Part shown: piece after piece, positions 51,009-60,879 of the stretch
Position numbering within the stretch: position 1 is the stretch's first letter
How the letters are laid out: each line of letters begins with the position of its first letter
Assembly (NCBI RefSeq): GCF_006543045.1
Contig: NZ_RBZW01000012.1
Location: 62,001-126,000, forward strand
DNA: 64,000 bases
Source: Salinadaptatus halalkaliphilus
GTDB taxonomy: Archaea > Halobacteriota > Halobacteria > Halobacteriales > Natrialbaceae
Reading direction: 5' to 3'
The notes under the pieces: model-generated
What the model was told of the DNA's origin: nothing
The model's database searches: none
What the model saw: the letters and a program-made list of their open reading frames with translations, nothing else
Made by a program: the position numbers and the translations under genes

Positions 51009-52442
51009 TTACCGATTCGTCGTGTGAATCGCCCGACCGAGTGCGTGTTCTGCCGCCTCCATACTCGCTTCCGACAGGGTCGGATGGGCGTGGATCGTCT
51101 GGGCGACGTCTTCGAGGGAGGCACCCATCTCGATGGCGAGGCCGATCTCAGCGATCAACTCCGAGGCCTCGGGACCGACGGCCTGGCCACCGAGAACGAG
51201 CGCCGAGTCCTCGTCGGCGACGATCCTGACGAACCCGTCGGCCGAACCGGCCGTGAGTGCGCGCCCGCTCGCGGCGAACGGAAACCGACCGACGAGGGGG
51301 TCGAACCCTGCCTCGCGGGCGTCGGCGTCGCTCATGCCGACCGTCGCGATTTCGGGGTCGGTAAACACCGCGGACGGCATCGCGCGGTGGTCGAGCGCGG
51401 CCGGCTCGCCGGCGATCACGTCCGCGGCGACCTGTCCTTCAGCCGTCCCCGCATGGGCGAGCAACGGTTCGCCGGCGACGTCGCCGACGGCGAAGATGTG
51501 ATCGACGCTCGAGCGCGCCCGGTCGTCGGTCGCGATGAAGCCACCGTCGTCCGGTTCGATCCCCGCGTTCTCGAGTGCGAGTGTGTCCGTCACGGGCTCT
51601 CGACCGACGGCGACGAGCACGTTCTCGACGTCGACGGTCGTCCCGTCGGACGGGGCGGCGTCCGCGGGCTCGGTCTCGACACGGATACCGTCCTCGAGGT
51701 CGTGCCACGTCGACGCGGTGGTACCGAACTGGAACTCGATACCGAGTTCGTTCGCGCGGTCTCTGACCGGCTGCGTGAGGTCGTCGTCGTAGCGCGGGAG
51801 CACTTCGTCTAGCAGTTCGATCACCGTGACGTCGCTGCCGAGCTTGGCGAAGACGCTCGCGAGTTCCATCCCGATGTAACCGGCACCCACGATCGCTAGC
51901 GAGTCGGGGATCGACTCGAGGGAAAGTGCCTGTCTCGAGTCGAGTACCGGCGCGTCGGCCGGATCGAAGTTCGGAATGGTCGTCGGCCGCGAGCCGGTTG
52001 CGACGATCGCATGGTTGAACGAAAGTGTCTCCGTCGCCTCTCCACCGTCGGAGGAGGTGATTTCGGCCGTGTGCTCGTCGACGAACTGAGCCGCACCCTC
52101 ACGTATCGACACGCCGTTGGCCTTGCACAGCTGCTCGACACCATCCGTCAGCTGGTCGACAACATCGTCTTTCCACCCGACCAGTTCGTCGAACGCGACG
52201 GTCGGGTCGGCGTAGATACCCATCTCCTCGGCGTGGCCGGCCTCGTGTGCGACGTCCGCAGCCGTAATCAGCGCTTTCGATGGAATGCAGCCGTGATTGA
52301 GACACGTGCCGCCGTGGGCGTCTTTCTCGACAAGCGTGACGTCCAACCCGTGTTGTCCGGCCCGAATTGCAGCCACGTAGCCGGCGGGTCCGGCACCGAT
52401 AACCAGTACGTCGACGTCTACAGTAGAGTCTCCTGCTAGCAT
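51009..52442 (-). CDS. lpdA: dihydrolipoyl dehydrogenase (E3)
   Basis: Reoxidises lipoamide of 2-oxoacid dehydrogenase complexes with NAD+. 477 residues from the ATG at 52442 (MLAGDSTVDVDVLVIGAGPAG); longer frames upstream are not conserved. Redox disulfide Cys47 and Cys52 in GGTCLNHGCIPSK, a second nucleotide site GAGYIGMELASVF, and the His-Glu pair in HAHPTLSEASME near the C-terminus complete the active site. It is on the opposite strand from E1/E2 at 57.3-60.8 kb, but within the same island, and is the obvious partner. Confidence 0.96.
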   Translation of the reverse strand: MLAGDSTVDVDVLVIGAGPAGYVAAIRAGQHGLDVTLVEKDAHGGTCLNHGCIPSKALITAADVAHEAGHAEEMGIYADPTVAFDELVGWKDDVVDQLTDGVEQLCKANGVSIREGAAQFVDEHTAEITSSDGGEATETLSFNHAIVATGSRPTTIPNFDPADAPVLDSRQALSLESIPDSLAIVGAGYIGMELASVFAKLGSDVTVIELLDEVLPRYDDDLTQPVRDRANELGIEFQFGTTASTWHDLEDGIRVETEPADAAPSDGTTVDVENVLVAVGREPVTDTLALENAGIEPDDGGFIATDDRARSSVDHIFAVGDVAGEPLLAHAGTAEGQVAADVIAGEPAALDHRAMPSAVFTDPEIATVGMSDADAREAGFDPLVGRFPFAASGRALTAGSADGFVRIVADEDSALVLGGQAVGPEASELIAEIGLAIEMGASLEDVAQTIHAHPTLSEASMEAAEHALGRAIHTTNR

Positions 52443-52635
52443 CTTCACCTGGCTCTCGTTACCGGTCTGCCTTAATTGTTCTTCAGAAACGACGGTTCGA
52501 TCCGGACGAGACGGTGCGTTCGGGGGACCAAAATCGCCCCTCGACCGTCGTTCTGCCAAGATGTAACGAAGTGTGCGTCTCGAGTGTCTCGGTTTCTAGT
52601 CGGGCCCCTCGCGTCTCGGTGAACTCGTCGGTCGG

Positions 52636-53733
52636 TTACTGCTCGTAGACTTCCCAGTCGTCGTTCCAGACGCCGATCTCCTGGAAGAAGTCGGCGGCAG
52701 CCGGGTGGAACGGCATCTCCGGGAACGCGGTATCGACCCAGTAGTCGTCGTCTTCGAACAGTTCCAGCAGGTCGTGGTACTGACCGAGTTCGTCGCGGTG
52801 GTCGTACATCGTCCAGAGGAACTCCGAGATCGTATCGTAGTCCATGTCACCTCGGGTGATGTGGATGTACGGTGCGGCGATGCCCAGAACCTCCTCCGGC
52901 GTGTTGATGAGGCCGTCCGAGATGTCTTCGTCCCGGTCGAACCAGTCGACCACGATATCGCTCTCCTCGAGCGTTTGGGCCGCATCGTCGGGATAATCGA
53001 GCAACTGTGCGTCGACGGTACTGACGATCTCTTGGCCCCACCCGGCCAGGTTCGGTCCGACGAGCTGGAGGATGCCGACGTCCAGTCGACCCTCGTTGAA
53101 CGCGCTGGCCTGATCGGCCTGGTTGATGTTGTCGAGCGTGTAGTCGTCTTCGCTGATACCGATCTCCTCTAAGGCGAGTTGCAGCGTCGTTCGGTTCGTA
53201 CTGCCAGCGACGTTCGGCGAGATCGAGGTATCTTCGTCGATGTCCATGACCGACTGATAGGCCTCGTCGGCCGTCACCCAGAAGGTGCTGATGTCGTAGA
53301 AGAAAAACACCTGGACCGGATCGTAGTCGAGTTGGTCGAACGGCTCTTCCTCGGCTCGGATCGCGCGCTCGAGAGTGTCGTCGATGTATCCCATCTCGGA
53401 TTCCTGCGAGCCGAGCAGTCCGACGTTGGCTTCCGATCCCGCGCTCGTTAGTCCTTCGACGTAGACGTCGTCGGAGTGTTCGTTGACCACCGCGGCGATC
53501 CCTTGACTCATGGCGTACGCGGAGGTACCCTCCGTCGAGGTGTGCATTCGAATCGTGCCTTCTTCGCCGCCTGCAGCACCATTTCCGCCGCCATTTCCGC
53601 CATTTCCGCCATTTCCGCCGCCGTTGCCATTATCTTCGCCGAGACAGCCAGCAATACCTGCGACACCAGTTGCACCAGCCGCTGCGAGGAACGACCGACG
53701 ATCGGCCGTCCTGCGGTTGTTGTCATCCTTCAT
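52636..53733 (-). CDS. TAXI-family TRAP transporter solute-binding lipoprotein
   Basis: 365 residues. Tat-like lipoprotein signal: TADRRSFLAAAGATGVAGIAGC with lipobox IAGC (Cys about 32), then a Gly/Asn-rich linker (NGNGGGNGGNGGNGGG) typical of haloarchaeal lipoproteins. The binding domain shows AYAMSQGIAAVVNEHSDD and TSAGSEANVGLLGSQESEMGYI, and DISTFWVTADEAYQSVMDI. It binds the solute for the fused permease encoded divergently at 53873, with a shared 139-bp promoter region. Ligand likely a carboxylic acid; not determinable. Confidence 0.93.
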   Translation of the reverse strand: MKDDNNRRTADRRSFLAAAGATGVAGIAGCLGEDNGNGGGNGGNGGNGGGNGAAGGEEGTIRMHTSTEGTSAYAMSQGIAAVVNEHSDDVYVEGLTSAGSEANVGLLGSQESEMGYIDDTLERAIRAEEEPFDQLDYDPVQVFFFYDISTFWVTADEAYQSVMDIDEDTSISPNVAGSTNRTTLQLALEEIGISEDDYTLDNINQADQASAFNEGRLDVGILQLVGPNLAGWGQEIVSTVDAQLLDYPDDAAQTLEESDIVVDWFDRDEDISDGLINTPEEVLGIAAPYIHITRGDMDYDTISEFLWTMYDHRDELGQYHDLLELFEDDDYWVDTAFPEMPFHPAAADFFQEIGVWNDDWEVYEQ

Positions 53734-53841
53734 GATCCATATGCAGTATCGTACAAGGGGTACTAAACATTAGTGTCTGAGTACAGACAAAATATTGTAT
53801 TTCTAAAAACATGACGGTCGATAGGGCGTGATTCGGCAAGG

Positions 53842-53848
53842 TATAAAT
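53842..53848 (+). promoter_or_regulatory. TATA box for TRAP permease gene
   Basis: TATAAAT in GGTATAAATGG is 25-31 nt upstream of the ATG at 53873. This is the spacing expected for a leaderless transcript, and it decides against a GTG-type start at 53828, which lies upstream of the TATA box. Confidence 0.65.
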
Positions 53849-53872
53849 GGCAGTATCCGAAACTACGCCAGC

Positions 53873-55915
53873 ATGGGTGTGTCAGATAGTTCCACGATAT
53901 CCTCGCGTAGCGGATACCTCACGCCGTTGAACGCGCTTCGAGCGCTCATCTGGGTTCTGGGTATCTCGCTGACATTGTATACCCTCTACTACGCGTACTC
54001 GAGGGCACTGATTCGAGTTCGGTATACGAATATCTTCCTTGGTGCCGGTCTCGCCTTGTTCTACCTCGTTCAACTGGAGAAGCGGTACGAAGCCGGCGAG
54101 GAAGACGACGTTATGACCGGCTCCGGGTCGCGATTTGCCGTGGTGACGAACGCGATTCCAGATGCGATCTGGCGACGCCGTCGGGGGATCGACTCCCTGC
54201 TGATCGTCGTCGGTGCAGTCCTAGCAGTGGTCGGGACGGTCTACATCGAACTGCACTTTACCCGGCTGTTCGAAGAGGCGCCGGTGATCGGCTACGAGCC
54301 CATGGATTACTACATGGGTGCGATACTGATGCTGGTCGTCGTCGACGCGACGCGACGGGCGTTCGGCAACCTGATCGCGGGCGTGATGATCGTCTCCGTG
54401 CTGTACGCACACCACTGGATCGCACCACACATGCCCGGTCTCTTGCAACATACCGGATTCACGTGGGAACAGATCATCCGCGAGGGGGCGGTCTCACTAT
54501 CCGGTATTTACCACGATACCATCGTCGGGATCGGGCTAACCTGGGTCGCGATCTTCATTATGTTCGCCGGCATCGCGAAATCGTACGGATTGATGGACTG
54601 GGTCCTCTCGCTGGGGCGTGAACTCGGGACGACGCTTCGAACCGGCGTCGTCCAGATTGCGTTGATCGCGAGCATGATCATGGGCTCGATCACCGGCAGC
54701 GCCGCCGCGAACACGGCGACGACCGGCTCGTTCACGATCCCGATGCTCAAAGAACAGGGCGTGCGCAGCGACTACGCGGCGGCGATGGAAAGCGTCGCCT
54801 CGAGCGGTGGGCAGATGCTCCCGCCGATCATGGGCGTCGCCGCGTTCCTGATGGCGGACATTCTCGGTGTCCCCTACGTGCAGATCATCCAGGCCGGCAC
54901 GATACCCGCGCTGCTGTTTTACTTCAGCGTCGGCGTCGCGCTGCACCTCGTCGTGACTAAAAACGGGTGGACGACCACGAACACGACGTCGTTCGACTCC
55001 TCGGTCCTCTGGAGCGGGCTCAAGTTCGTCCCACCCCTTGCGGTCCTCATCTATGGACTCGTCGTGATGCGGCTCACGCCGTTGACGGCGGGTCTGTACA
55101 CGATCATCACGATGTGGGCCGTCGCACTTGTTACGGCGCTGGTCTTCGACCGCAGCATCGAGGGTGCTCGCACTGAACTGTACAACACCGTCGAAGGGCT
55201 TCGAGACGGTGCCGTGGACATGGCCCCCCTGATCGGCGTCCTCTCGGCCATGGGGGTCATCGTCGATATGCTGGTGAATACGGGCCTCGCCCAGAAGGTG
55301 AGTACGGCCCTCGTCTCGATGGGGGCAGGTGCACTGTTGCTCGTGCTCATCTTCGCGATGATCTCGAGTATCCTGTTTGGCCTCGGGATGCCGACGCCGG
55401 CCGCGTACATTCTCGTCGTGATTCTGGTTGCGCCCGGGTTGATCGATCTCGGCGTCCAGGAGATCACGGCACACATGTTCGTCTTCTACTTCGCGATGCT
55501 GTCGGCGATCACCCCGCCGGTCGCCATCGCGGTGGCCGTCGGATCGCGCATCGGGAACGCCGATTTCAACAAGGCCTGTCTGCAGGCGCTTCGAATCGGT
55601 GCACCAGGCTTCCTGATCCCCTACTCGTTCATCGTCAACGATTCGCTGATCTACTGGTCGATGCCGGAGACGTTGGTCGCATTCCCCCTGGTGCTTGTCG
55701 GTACGATCGCGCTCGTGATCACCATCGTCGGCTACGACAACTCCCGTCGGCTCAACTACGTCCACCGGGGGGTGTTCATGGCGCTTGCCTGTGGTGCGCT
55801 GTACGGCTCGGTCGTTAGCGTCGCCGTCCAGGCAGTCGCCGCGTTCCTCATCCTGGCGCTCATCGTCGCGGGCAACAAAGAAGTCGATCTGCCGCTCTCC
55901 GAGCCCGTCGAGTAA
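53873..55915 (+). CDS. TRAP transporter fused permease (DctQ-DctM, TAXI type)
   Basis: 680 residues from the ATG at 53873 (MGVSDSSTISSRSGYL). An N-terminal small-permease-like part with four or five helices (about 15-210) is fused to the large DctM-like permease (about 220-600), with MGSITGSAAANTATTGSFTIPMLKEQG, SSGGQMLPPIMGVAAFLMADILG and MPTPAAYILVVILVAPGL. More C-terminal helices follow. Fused DctQM permeases with TAXI receptors use an ion gradient, here probably Na+. Substrate is presumably an organic acid for the neighbouring dehydrogenase pathway. Confidence 0.93.
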   Translation: MGVSDSSTISSRSGYLTPLNALRALIWVLGISLTLYTLYYAYSRALIRVRYTNIFLGAGLALFYLVQLEKRYEAGEEDDVMTGSGSRFAVVTNAIPDAIWRRRRGIDSLLIVVGAVLAVVGTVYIELHFTRLFEEAPVIGYEPMDYYMGAILMLVVVDATRRAFGNLIAGVMIVSVLYAHHWIAPHMPGLLQHTGFTWEQIIREGAVSLSGIYHDTIVGIGLTWVAIFIMFAGIAKSYGLMDWVLSLGRELGTTLRTGVVQIALIASMIMGSITGSAAANTATTGSFTIPMLKEQGVRSDYAAAMESVASSGGQMLPPIMGVAAFLMADILGVPYVQIIQAGTIPALLFYFSVGVALHLVVTKNGWTTTNTTSFDSSVLWSGLKFVPPLAVLIYGLVVMRLTPLTAGLYTIITMWAVALVTALVFDRSIEGARTELYNTVEGLRDGAVDMAPLIGVLSAMGVIVDMLVNTGLAQKVSTALVSMGAGALLLVLIFAMISSILFGLGMPTPAAYILVVILVAPGLIDLGVQEITAHMFVFYFAMLSAITPPVAIAVAVGSRIGNADFNKACLQALRIGAPGFLIPYSFIVNDSLIYWSMPETLVAFPLVLVGTIALVITIVGYDNSRRLNYVHRGVFMALACGALYGSVVSVAVQAVAAFLILALIVAGNKEVDLPLSEPVE

Positions 55916-55992
55916 CAACTCCGCAGTAATCGCTTTCTTCGGATCACTTTCGTCGGTTCGCCACGCTCGAGCTCAAAACAGCGCCGAGCTCG

Positions 55993-57159
55993 CTATGCGT
56001 TACAACGGTCGTCGATCGTCCGGCAGAGCACCTCGATCGCGTCGACCAGATACGCCGTCTCGGCCCACTCGTCGGCAGTGTGTGCCTGCGTCGGCGTGCC
56101 GGGCCCCCAGATGATCGTCGGGATGTCGGCGTCGTTGACCAGATTTCGTTGATCCGTCGCCGCCGATTTGCCCGCCGGATCGGTCGGCGCGTCGGCCACA
56201 GTCGAAGCGTGGTCCCGAACCGTTTCGGCGATCGTCGCGTCGATCGGAATCTCGGCGGCCTCGTAGGTCCGGGTGCGTTCGACGGTCACGTCGAAGCCAC
56301 GTTCCCGAACGATTTCGAAGAGATCGTCCATCTCCGCGTCGATCTCGCTCGGCGACTCGTCGGGCAAGAACCGCCGATCGAACCTGATCTCGACCTCCTC
56401 GGCGAGCACGTTCTCCTTGGTTCCGCCCTCGAGCACCGTCGGCGTACACAGCGACTCGCCGACCAGCGGGTGGGTCCGCTCGGCGATCCGCTCCCGGTAG
56501 GCGCGCAACGACTCCTCGAGCGCGAACAGGCCGTCGACCGCGTTGGCGCCGGCGTGTGGTTTGCTCGCGTGGCCCGCATCGCCCGAGATCGTTGCGACGT
56601 ACCAGGCGAGGCCTTTGCCGACGGTCTGGACCTCGAGTTCGGTCGGCTCGAGGACGATGCCGGCGTCGGCCTCGAGATTCTCGACGAGCGTCTTGGTGCC
56701 CGGCTCGGCGGTTTCTTCGCCCATGGCGAACGTTAGCGTGAGCCGACCGTCGACGCCGTCGGCCGCGACCTCGCGAGCGGCCAGCATGGCGGCGGCGACG
56801 CCGGCTTTCATGTCGCTCGCGCCGCGGCCGTAGACCCGTCCCTCGTCCGCGTCGACCACGCCCTCGAACGGGTCGACCGACCAGCGCTCGAGATTACCCG
56901 GTGGCACGACGTCGATGTGGCCGTTCAACACCAGGTGGTCCCGTTCGGTATCACCATCGCCGATCGTTGCCCGAACCTGCGGACGATCCGGGTAGGGGTC
57001 GGCCACGAGTTCGGCGTCGATACCCGCGTCGGTGAGCCATCTGTAGATGAATTCCGCGCACGCGGCTTCGTCTCCCGGCGGATTCTGCGAGTCGTACGAA
57101 ACCAGTTCGCCGAGCAGCGTCGCTGCCTCCTGTTCGGATACCGTCGATCGATCGTCCAT
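55993..57159 (-). CDS. M20-family deacylase/peptidase (ArgE/DapE-like)
   Basis: Hydrolyses an amide of an acyl-amino acid or peptide with two zinc or cobalt ions. 388 residues. Metal and catalytic motifs: LNGHIDVVPPG (His about 78), YGRGASDMKAGVAAAML (Asp about 113), and GEETAEPGTKTLVE (Glu-Glu about 147-148), with HTADEW near the C-terminus as the last metal His. The dimerisation domain (about 180-290) is present. Position next to the transporter and the E1-E2 operon suggests it prepares the imported compound, but arginine or lysine biosynthesis-type roles are not excluded. Confidence 0.93.
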   Translation of the reverse strand: MDDRSTVSEQEAATLLGELVSYDSQNPPGDEAACAEFIYRWLTDAGIDAELVADPYPDRPQVRATIGDGDTERDHLVLNGHIDVVPPGNLERWSVDPFEGVVDADEGRVYGRGASDMKAGVAAAMLAAREVAADGVDGRLTLTFAMGEETAEPGTKTLVENLEADAGIVLEPTELEVQTVGKGLAWYVATISGDAGHASKPHAGANAVDGLFALEESLRAYRERIAERTHPLVGESLCTPTVLEGGTKENVLAEEVEIRFDRRFLPDESPSEIDAEMDDLFEIVRERGFDVTVERTRTYEAAEIPIDATIAETVRDHASTVADAPTDPAGKSAATDQRNLVNDADIPTIIWGPGTPTQAHTADEWAETAYLVDAIEVLCRTIDDRCNA

Positions 57160-57324
57160 AGACAGTAGCTAGCACGAGACAGTATAAACGTACGCCCGCC
57201 GGAGCCGTTCGATACTGTCGAATGCCTTCGCGGTCGCCCTGATCGAGTAACGCGGTCGACGCAACCCCCGCCGCTTCGGTCGGGTGGGAAAAATATAGGT
57301 AACGTCGCCAACGACGTAGCGTAC

Positions 57325-58308
57325 ATGGTCCATGAGACGATAAACCACACGGAGCTACTCGAAGATCTGTTGTTGACCAGACGATTCGAAGAGAAAGTCC
57401 TCGAGGTCTACCAGGATCGGGGCATCCGCGAACTGCCACACTCGAGTCTCGGACAGGAGGCGGTCGGCGTCGGCGCCTGCTATCCCCTCGAGGACGACGA
57501 CCTTCTCGCGCCGTCGTTGCGAACCCGCGCCGCCATGCTGTTGCGGACGCCGGTCGAGGAAATCGTCGCCGGAATGTACGGCACCGAGTCCGGACCCTCG
57601 AGCGGGCGAACGACCGAACACCACATGGGATCCTCGGAGTACGGCATCCTCGGCACGACGGGGATGATCGGGTCGCACCTGAATCCCGCCGTCGGCGCGG
57701 CGCTTGGCAACCGAACGCTCGACAACGACCGCGTGACGGTCGTCTTCTTCGGTGACGGCGCGTCCCAGCGCGGCGAGTTCCACTCCGCGTTGAACTTCGC
57801 GACCGTCCAGGAACTGCCCGTCGTCTTCGTCATCGAGAACAACCAGTGGACGGAGGCGATGTCCATCGACAAGCTTGTCGATGTCGATGATCTGGCCGAC
57901 CTCGCCGGTCACGGCCTTCCGACGGAAATCGTCGACGGGCAAGATGTCGAGGCGATGGTCGAGGCGACCGCCGAGGCGGCCGACCGAGCGCGATCCGGCG
58001 ACGGCCCAACGTTGCTCGAGGCCAAGACCTACCGATACCGACCTCACGCAGAGACGATGCCCGAACACCGCGACGAGGCAACCCTCGAGGCCTGGAAGGA
58101 TCGCGATCCGGTCGAAATGTACATCGACCGGCTGCTCGAGCGCGATCAGATCACCGAAGCCGAGATCGAATCGATCGACGAACAGCTGCAAACGACGATC
58201 GACGACGCATTCGACATGGCTGAATCCGACGAACTACCCGACGAAGAGACGCTGTATCACGTCTACAAAGACACCGAGATCGACCACTGGAAGGGGGTGG
58301 CAAAATGA
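57325..58308 (+). CDS. thiamine-diphosphate 2-oxoacid/acetoin dehydrogenase E1 alpha subunit
   Basis: 327 residues. The ThDP-Mg motif GDGASQRGEFHSALNFATVQ begins near 142 and ends at ENN about 30 residues later. SLGQEAVGVGACYPLEDDDLLAPSLRTRAAML, HHMGSSEYGILGTTGMIGSHL (where many homologues carry KGGSMH, changed here), and YRYRPHAETMPEHRD follow. The ATG overlaps nothing upstream, with AAATATA at 57291 as probable TATA. The stop overlaps the E1 beta start (ATGA). The family covers pyruvate, branched-chain and acetoin enzymes; see the E2 entry. Confidence 0.93.
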   Translation: MVHETINHTELLEDLLLTRRFEEKVLEVYQDRGIRELPHSSLGQEAVGVGACYPLEDDDLLAPSLRTRAAMLLRTPVEEIVAGMYGTESGPSSGRTTEHHMGSSEYGILGTTGMIGSHLNPAVGAALGNRTLDNDRVTVVFFGDGASQRGEFHSALNFATVQELPVVFVIENNQWTEAMSIDKLVDVDDLADLAGHGLPTEIVDGQDVEAMVEATAEAADRARSGDGPTLLEAKTYRYRPHAETMPEHRDEATLEAWKDRDPVEMYIDRLLERDQITEAEIESIDEQLQTTIDDAFDMAESDELPDEETLYHVYKDTEIDHWKGVAK

Positions 58309-59312
58309 GCCAACAACTCGACGCCGAGACCGAGACGACCACCCAGACGATCCGCGAGAGCCTCAATCAGGCCCTCCACGAGGAACTCGAGCGCGACGAG
58401 CGCGTGTTGCTCTACGGCGAGGATGTCGCCGAGTACGGCGGCCTCTACAAGATCAGCGAGGGACTCTACGAGGAGTTCGGCGAGGAACGCGTCTTCGATA
58501 CGCCGCTCGCCGAAACCTCGCTCGGCGGCACGGCCGTTGGAGCTGCACTGGCCGGCGCTCGCCCGGTCGTCGAGATCATGTACGCTGACTTCCTGCCGAT
58601 CGCGGGGGATCACCTGATCAACTACGCCGCCAAGATGTACTTCAACTACGGCGACGAGACGAGCGTCCCGATGGTCGTCCGCTCGATGTACGGCACCGGC
58701 GACGGACACGGCCTTCACCACGGCCAGAGCCCCGAAGCCTGGTTCATGAACGTTCCCGGGCTGAAAGTCGTCATGCCCTCGACGCCGCGGGAGTACAAGG
58801 GCCTGCTGAAGGGCGCGATCCGGGACGACGACCCCGTCATCTTCCTCGAGAACAAGATGCGATACGGCGAGAGCGGTCCCGTCCCCGACGAGGAGTACAC
58901 GATCTCGCTGTGCGAGTCCGACGTCAAGCGAGAGGGCACCGACGCCACCATCGTCGCCATCGGCGGCATGGTCTACGAGGCCCTCGAGGCGGCCGAACGG
59001 CTCAGCGAGCAGGGTATCGAGTGCGAAATCGTCGATCCCCGGACCATCTCGCCGCTGGATACCGGCCCCATCCTCGAGTCGGTCGAGAAGACGAACATCC
59101 TCGTGACTGCCCAGGAGGCGCCGACCTTCGGCGGCTTCGGCTCGGAGGTCGCCGCACAGGTGATCGACGATGCCTTCTTCTACCTCGACGCGCCGGTCAA
59201 ACGCGTCGGCGCACCGTTTACGCCGATTCCGTTTGCGGAGAACTTAGAGGAGGCGTACCAGCCGACCGCAGACGACATCGAGAGCGCCGTGATCGACGCG
59301 ATCGAAACCTAA
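58305..59312 (+). CDS. 2-oxoacid/acetoin dehydrogenase E1 beta subunit
   Basis: 335 residues, normal length. Transketolase pyrimidine domain first: IRESLNQALHEELERDERVLLYGEDVAEYGG, then RVFDTPLAETSLGGTAVGAALAGARPVVEIMYADFL. The C-terminal transketolase domain (from about 205) contains EIVDPRTISPLDTGPILESVEKT. It pairs with E1 alpha (4-nt overlap) and is followed 6 nt later by the E2 gene. The compact operon implies a single multienzyme complex. It has an extended N-terminus of about 15 acidic/Thr residues. Confidence 0.94.
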   Translation: MSQQLDAETETTTQTIRESLNQALHEELERDERVLLYGEDVAEYGGLYKISEGLYEEFGEERVFDTPLAETSLGGTAVGAALAGARPVVEIMYADFLPIAGDHLINYAAKMYFNYGDETSVPMVVRSMYGTGDGHGLHHGQSPEAWFMNVPGLKVVMPSTPREYKGLLKGAIRDDDPVIFLENKMRYGESGPVPDEEYTISLCESDVKREGTDATIVAIGGMVYEALEAAERLSEQGIECEIVDPRTISPLDTGPILESVEKTNILVTAQEAPTFGGFGSEVAAQVIDDAFFYLDAPVKRVGAPFTPIPFAENLEEAYQPTADDIESAVIDAIET

Positions 59313-59317
59313 CAGCG

Positions 59318-60778
59318 ATGCAAGAGCTCACACTCCCCAAACTCGGGCAAGCGATGGAGGAAGGACTGGTCCTCGAGTGGCACTGCGATGTCGGCGACGA
59401 GCTGACGGCGGGCGACCCCGTTGTCGTCATCGAGAGCGAAAAGACCTCTCACGAGATCGAGGCCGACCAGGACGGCCGCCTGCTGGCAAAGCGCGTCGAC
59501 GCCGGCGACACCGTACCGATCGGGACGACGCTCGGCTACGTCGGCACGGACGACGAGGCCGACGACCTTCCGGACGATTCGGCCGCCGAGACGGACGCTG
59601 GGGCGGCCGAACCGTCGGATGCGGATGCCAGTCCTGCTGACCGACAGACTGCGAGCGACTCGAGTGGCGACGTCGACCGGGAGCAGATCGGCACCGAGAC
59701 GCGAGACGACGGTCCGGCGCCGGAGACGATTCGGGCATCGCCAAGCGCGCGGAAGGCCGCTCGGGTTCACGACGTGGACGTGACCGCAGTCGGGCAGGCG
59801 GTCGGCGTCGCGCAAGTGCGACCCGAACACGTCGATGAGTACGTCGCCGCACAGGAAACCGATTCCGGCGAGGAGATCCGTGGATCGCCTGCGGCGCGAC
59901 GGATCGCGGACGAACGCGGTGTCGACCTCGAGGCCGTCGGCGAGGACCGGGGAACGACCCGCGTTCGGATGGCCGACGTCGAGCAGTACGCCGACCAGCA
60001 GCCGGCGTCGATCCCGGCGACCGACGAACGAATCGACGACGAGGCGACTGCGGCGGCCGACCCGTCGCCGAGCGTCCGGGAGACGGTGTCGATCACCGGC
60101 GGGCGCCAGGTGATGTTCGATCGGATGCAGACGGTCTCCTCGGAGTACGGCTCGACGACGACCGTTGCCAAGGTCGACGTCACCGAACTCAGGTCGCTGC
60201 TCGACTCGTTGGGATCCTCCTGGGAGGCGTATCACGACGTTTCGCCGTCGCTAACCGCGTTCGTCCTTCGGGCGGTCGCCCAGGAGCTGCCGGCGTACCC
60301 GATGCTCAACGCCGAAATCGTCGACGACGACGGGACGGACGCGTTCGTCCGGCAGTTCGAGGACATCAATCTCGGGCTCGCGGTCGATACGGACCACGGA
60401 CTGCTCGTCCCGACGATCTACGACGCCGACACACAATCCGTAACCGAGCTCGGCGACACCGTCTCCGACCTCGCGAGACAGGCTCGAGAACGTGATCTCG
60501 AGATGGAACAACAGCAAAACGGCACCTTCACCGTTTCGAACGCCGGGACGTTCGGCGCCTACATCAACACGCCCCAGATCAATCCGCCTCAGACGGGGAT
60601 CCTCGGGGTCTGTACGGTAAACGAGGAACCCGGCGTCGTCGACGGCGAGGTCGTTCCGCGGGAGATGATGCACCTCTGTCTCACCTACGACCATCGCGTC
60701 GTCGAGGGCGCGACGGCGGTCCAGTTCCTGCAGGCAGTAAAACGCCGCCTCGAGGACCCACAGTCGCTGCTTTCCTAA
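59318..60778 (+). CDS. dihydrolipoamide acyltransferase E2 with two subunit-binding domains
   Basis: 486 residues. Lipoyl domain (about 1-76) with Lys42 in ESEKTSHEIE. An acidic linker (about 80-135) is followed by two E3-binding-type motifs in tandem: IRASPSARKAARVHDVDV (about 138-176) and IRGSPAARRIADERGVDL (about 187-225); both lack the usual GTGxxGR end. The catalytic domain (about 255-486) ends DHRVVEGATA: His459 is present, but the usual Asp four residues later is Glu463. It is the third gene of the E1-E2 operon; no E3 follows, but lpdA is 7 kb away. Confidence 0.93.
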   Translation: MQELTLPKLGQAMEEGLVLEWHCDVGDELTAGDPVVVIESEKTSHEIEADQDGRLLAKRVDAGDTVPIGTTLGYVGTDDEADDLPDDSAAETDAGAAEPSDADASPADRQTASDSSGDVDREQIGTETRDDGPAPETIRASPSARKAARVHDVDVTAVGQAVGVAQVRPEHVDEYVAAQETDSGEEIRGSPAARRIADERGVDLEAVGEDRGTTRVRMADVEQYADQQPASIPATDERIDDEATAAADPSPSVRETVSITGGRQVMFDRMQTVSSEYGSTTTVAKVDVTELRSLLDSLGSSWEAYHDVSPSLTAFVLRAVAQELPAYPMLNAEIVDDDGTDAFVRQFEDINLGLAVDTDHGLLVPTIYDADTQSVTELGDTVSDLARQARERDLEMEQQQNGTFTVSNAGTFGAYINTPQINPPQTGILGVCTVNEEPGVVDGEVVPREMMHLCLTYDHRVVEGATAVQFLQAVKRRLEDPQSLLS

Positions 60779-60879
60779 CGACGCGTCGTTTCGCGCCCAG
60801 CCGTTCGTTTCCGACGTTCGTTTTCGCGTCTTCTCGATGGTCGTCTCGGGGTATTCCCGGCGAGACCGCACTCGGTCGC

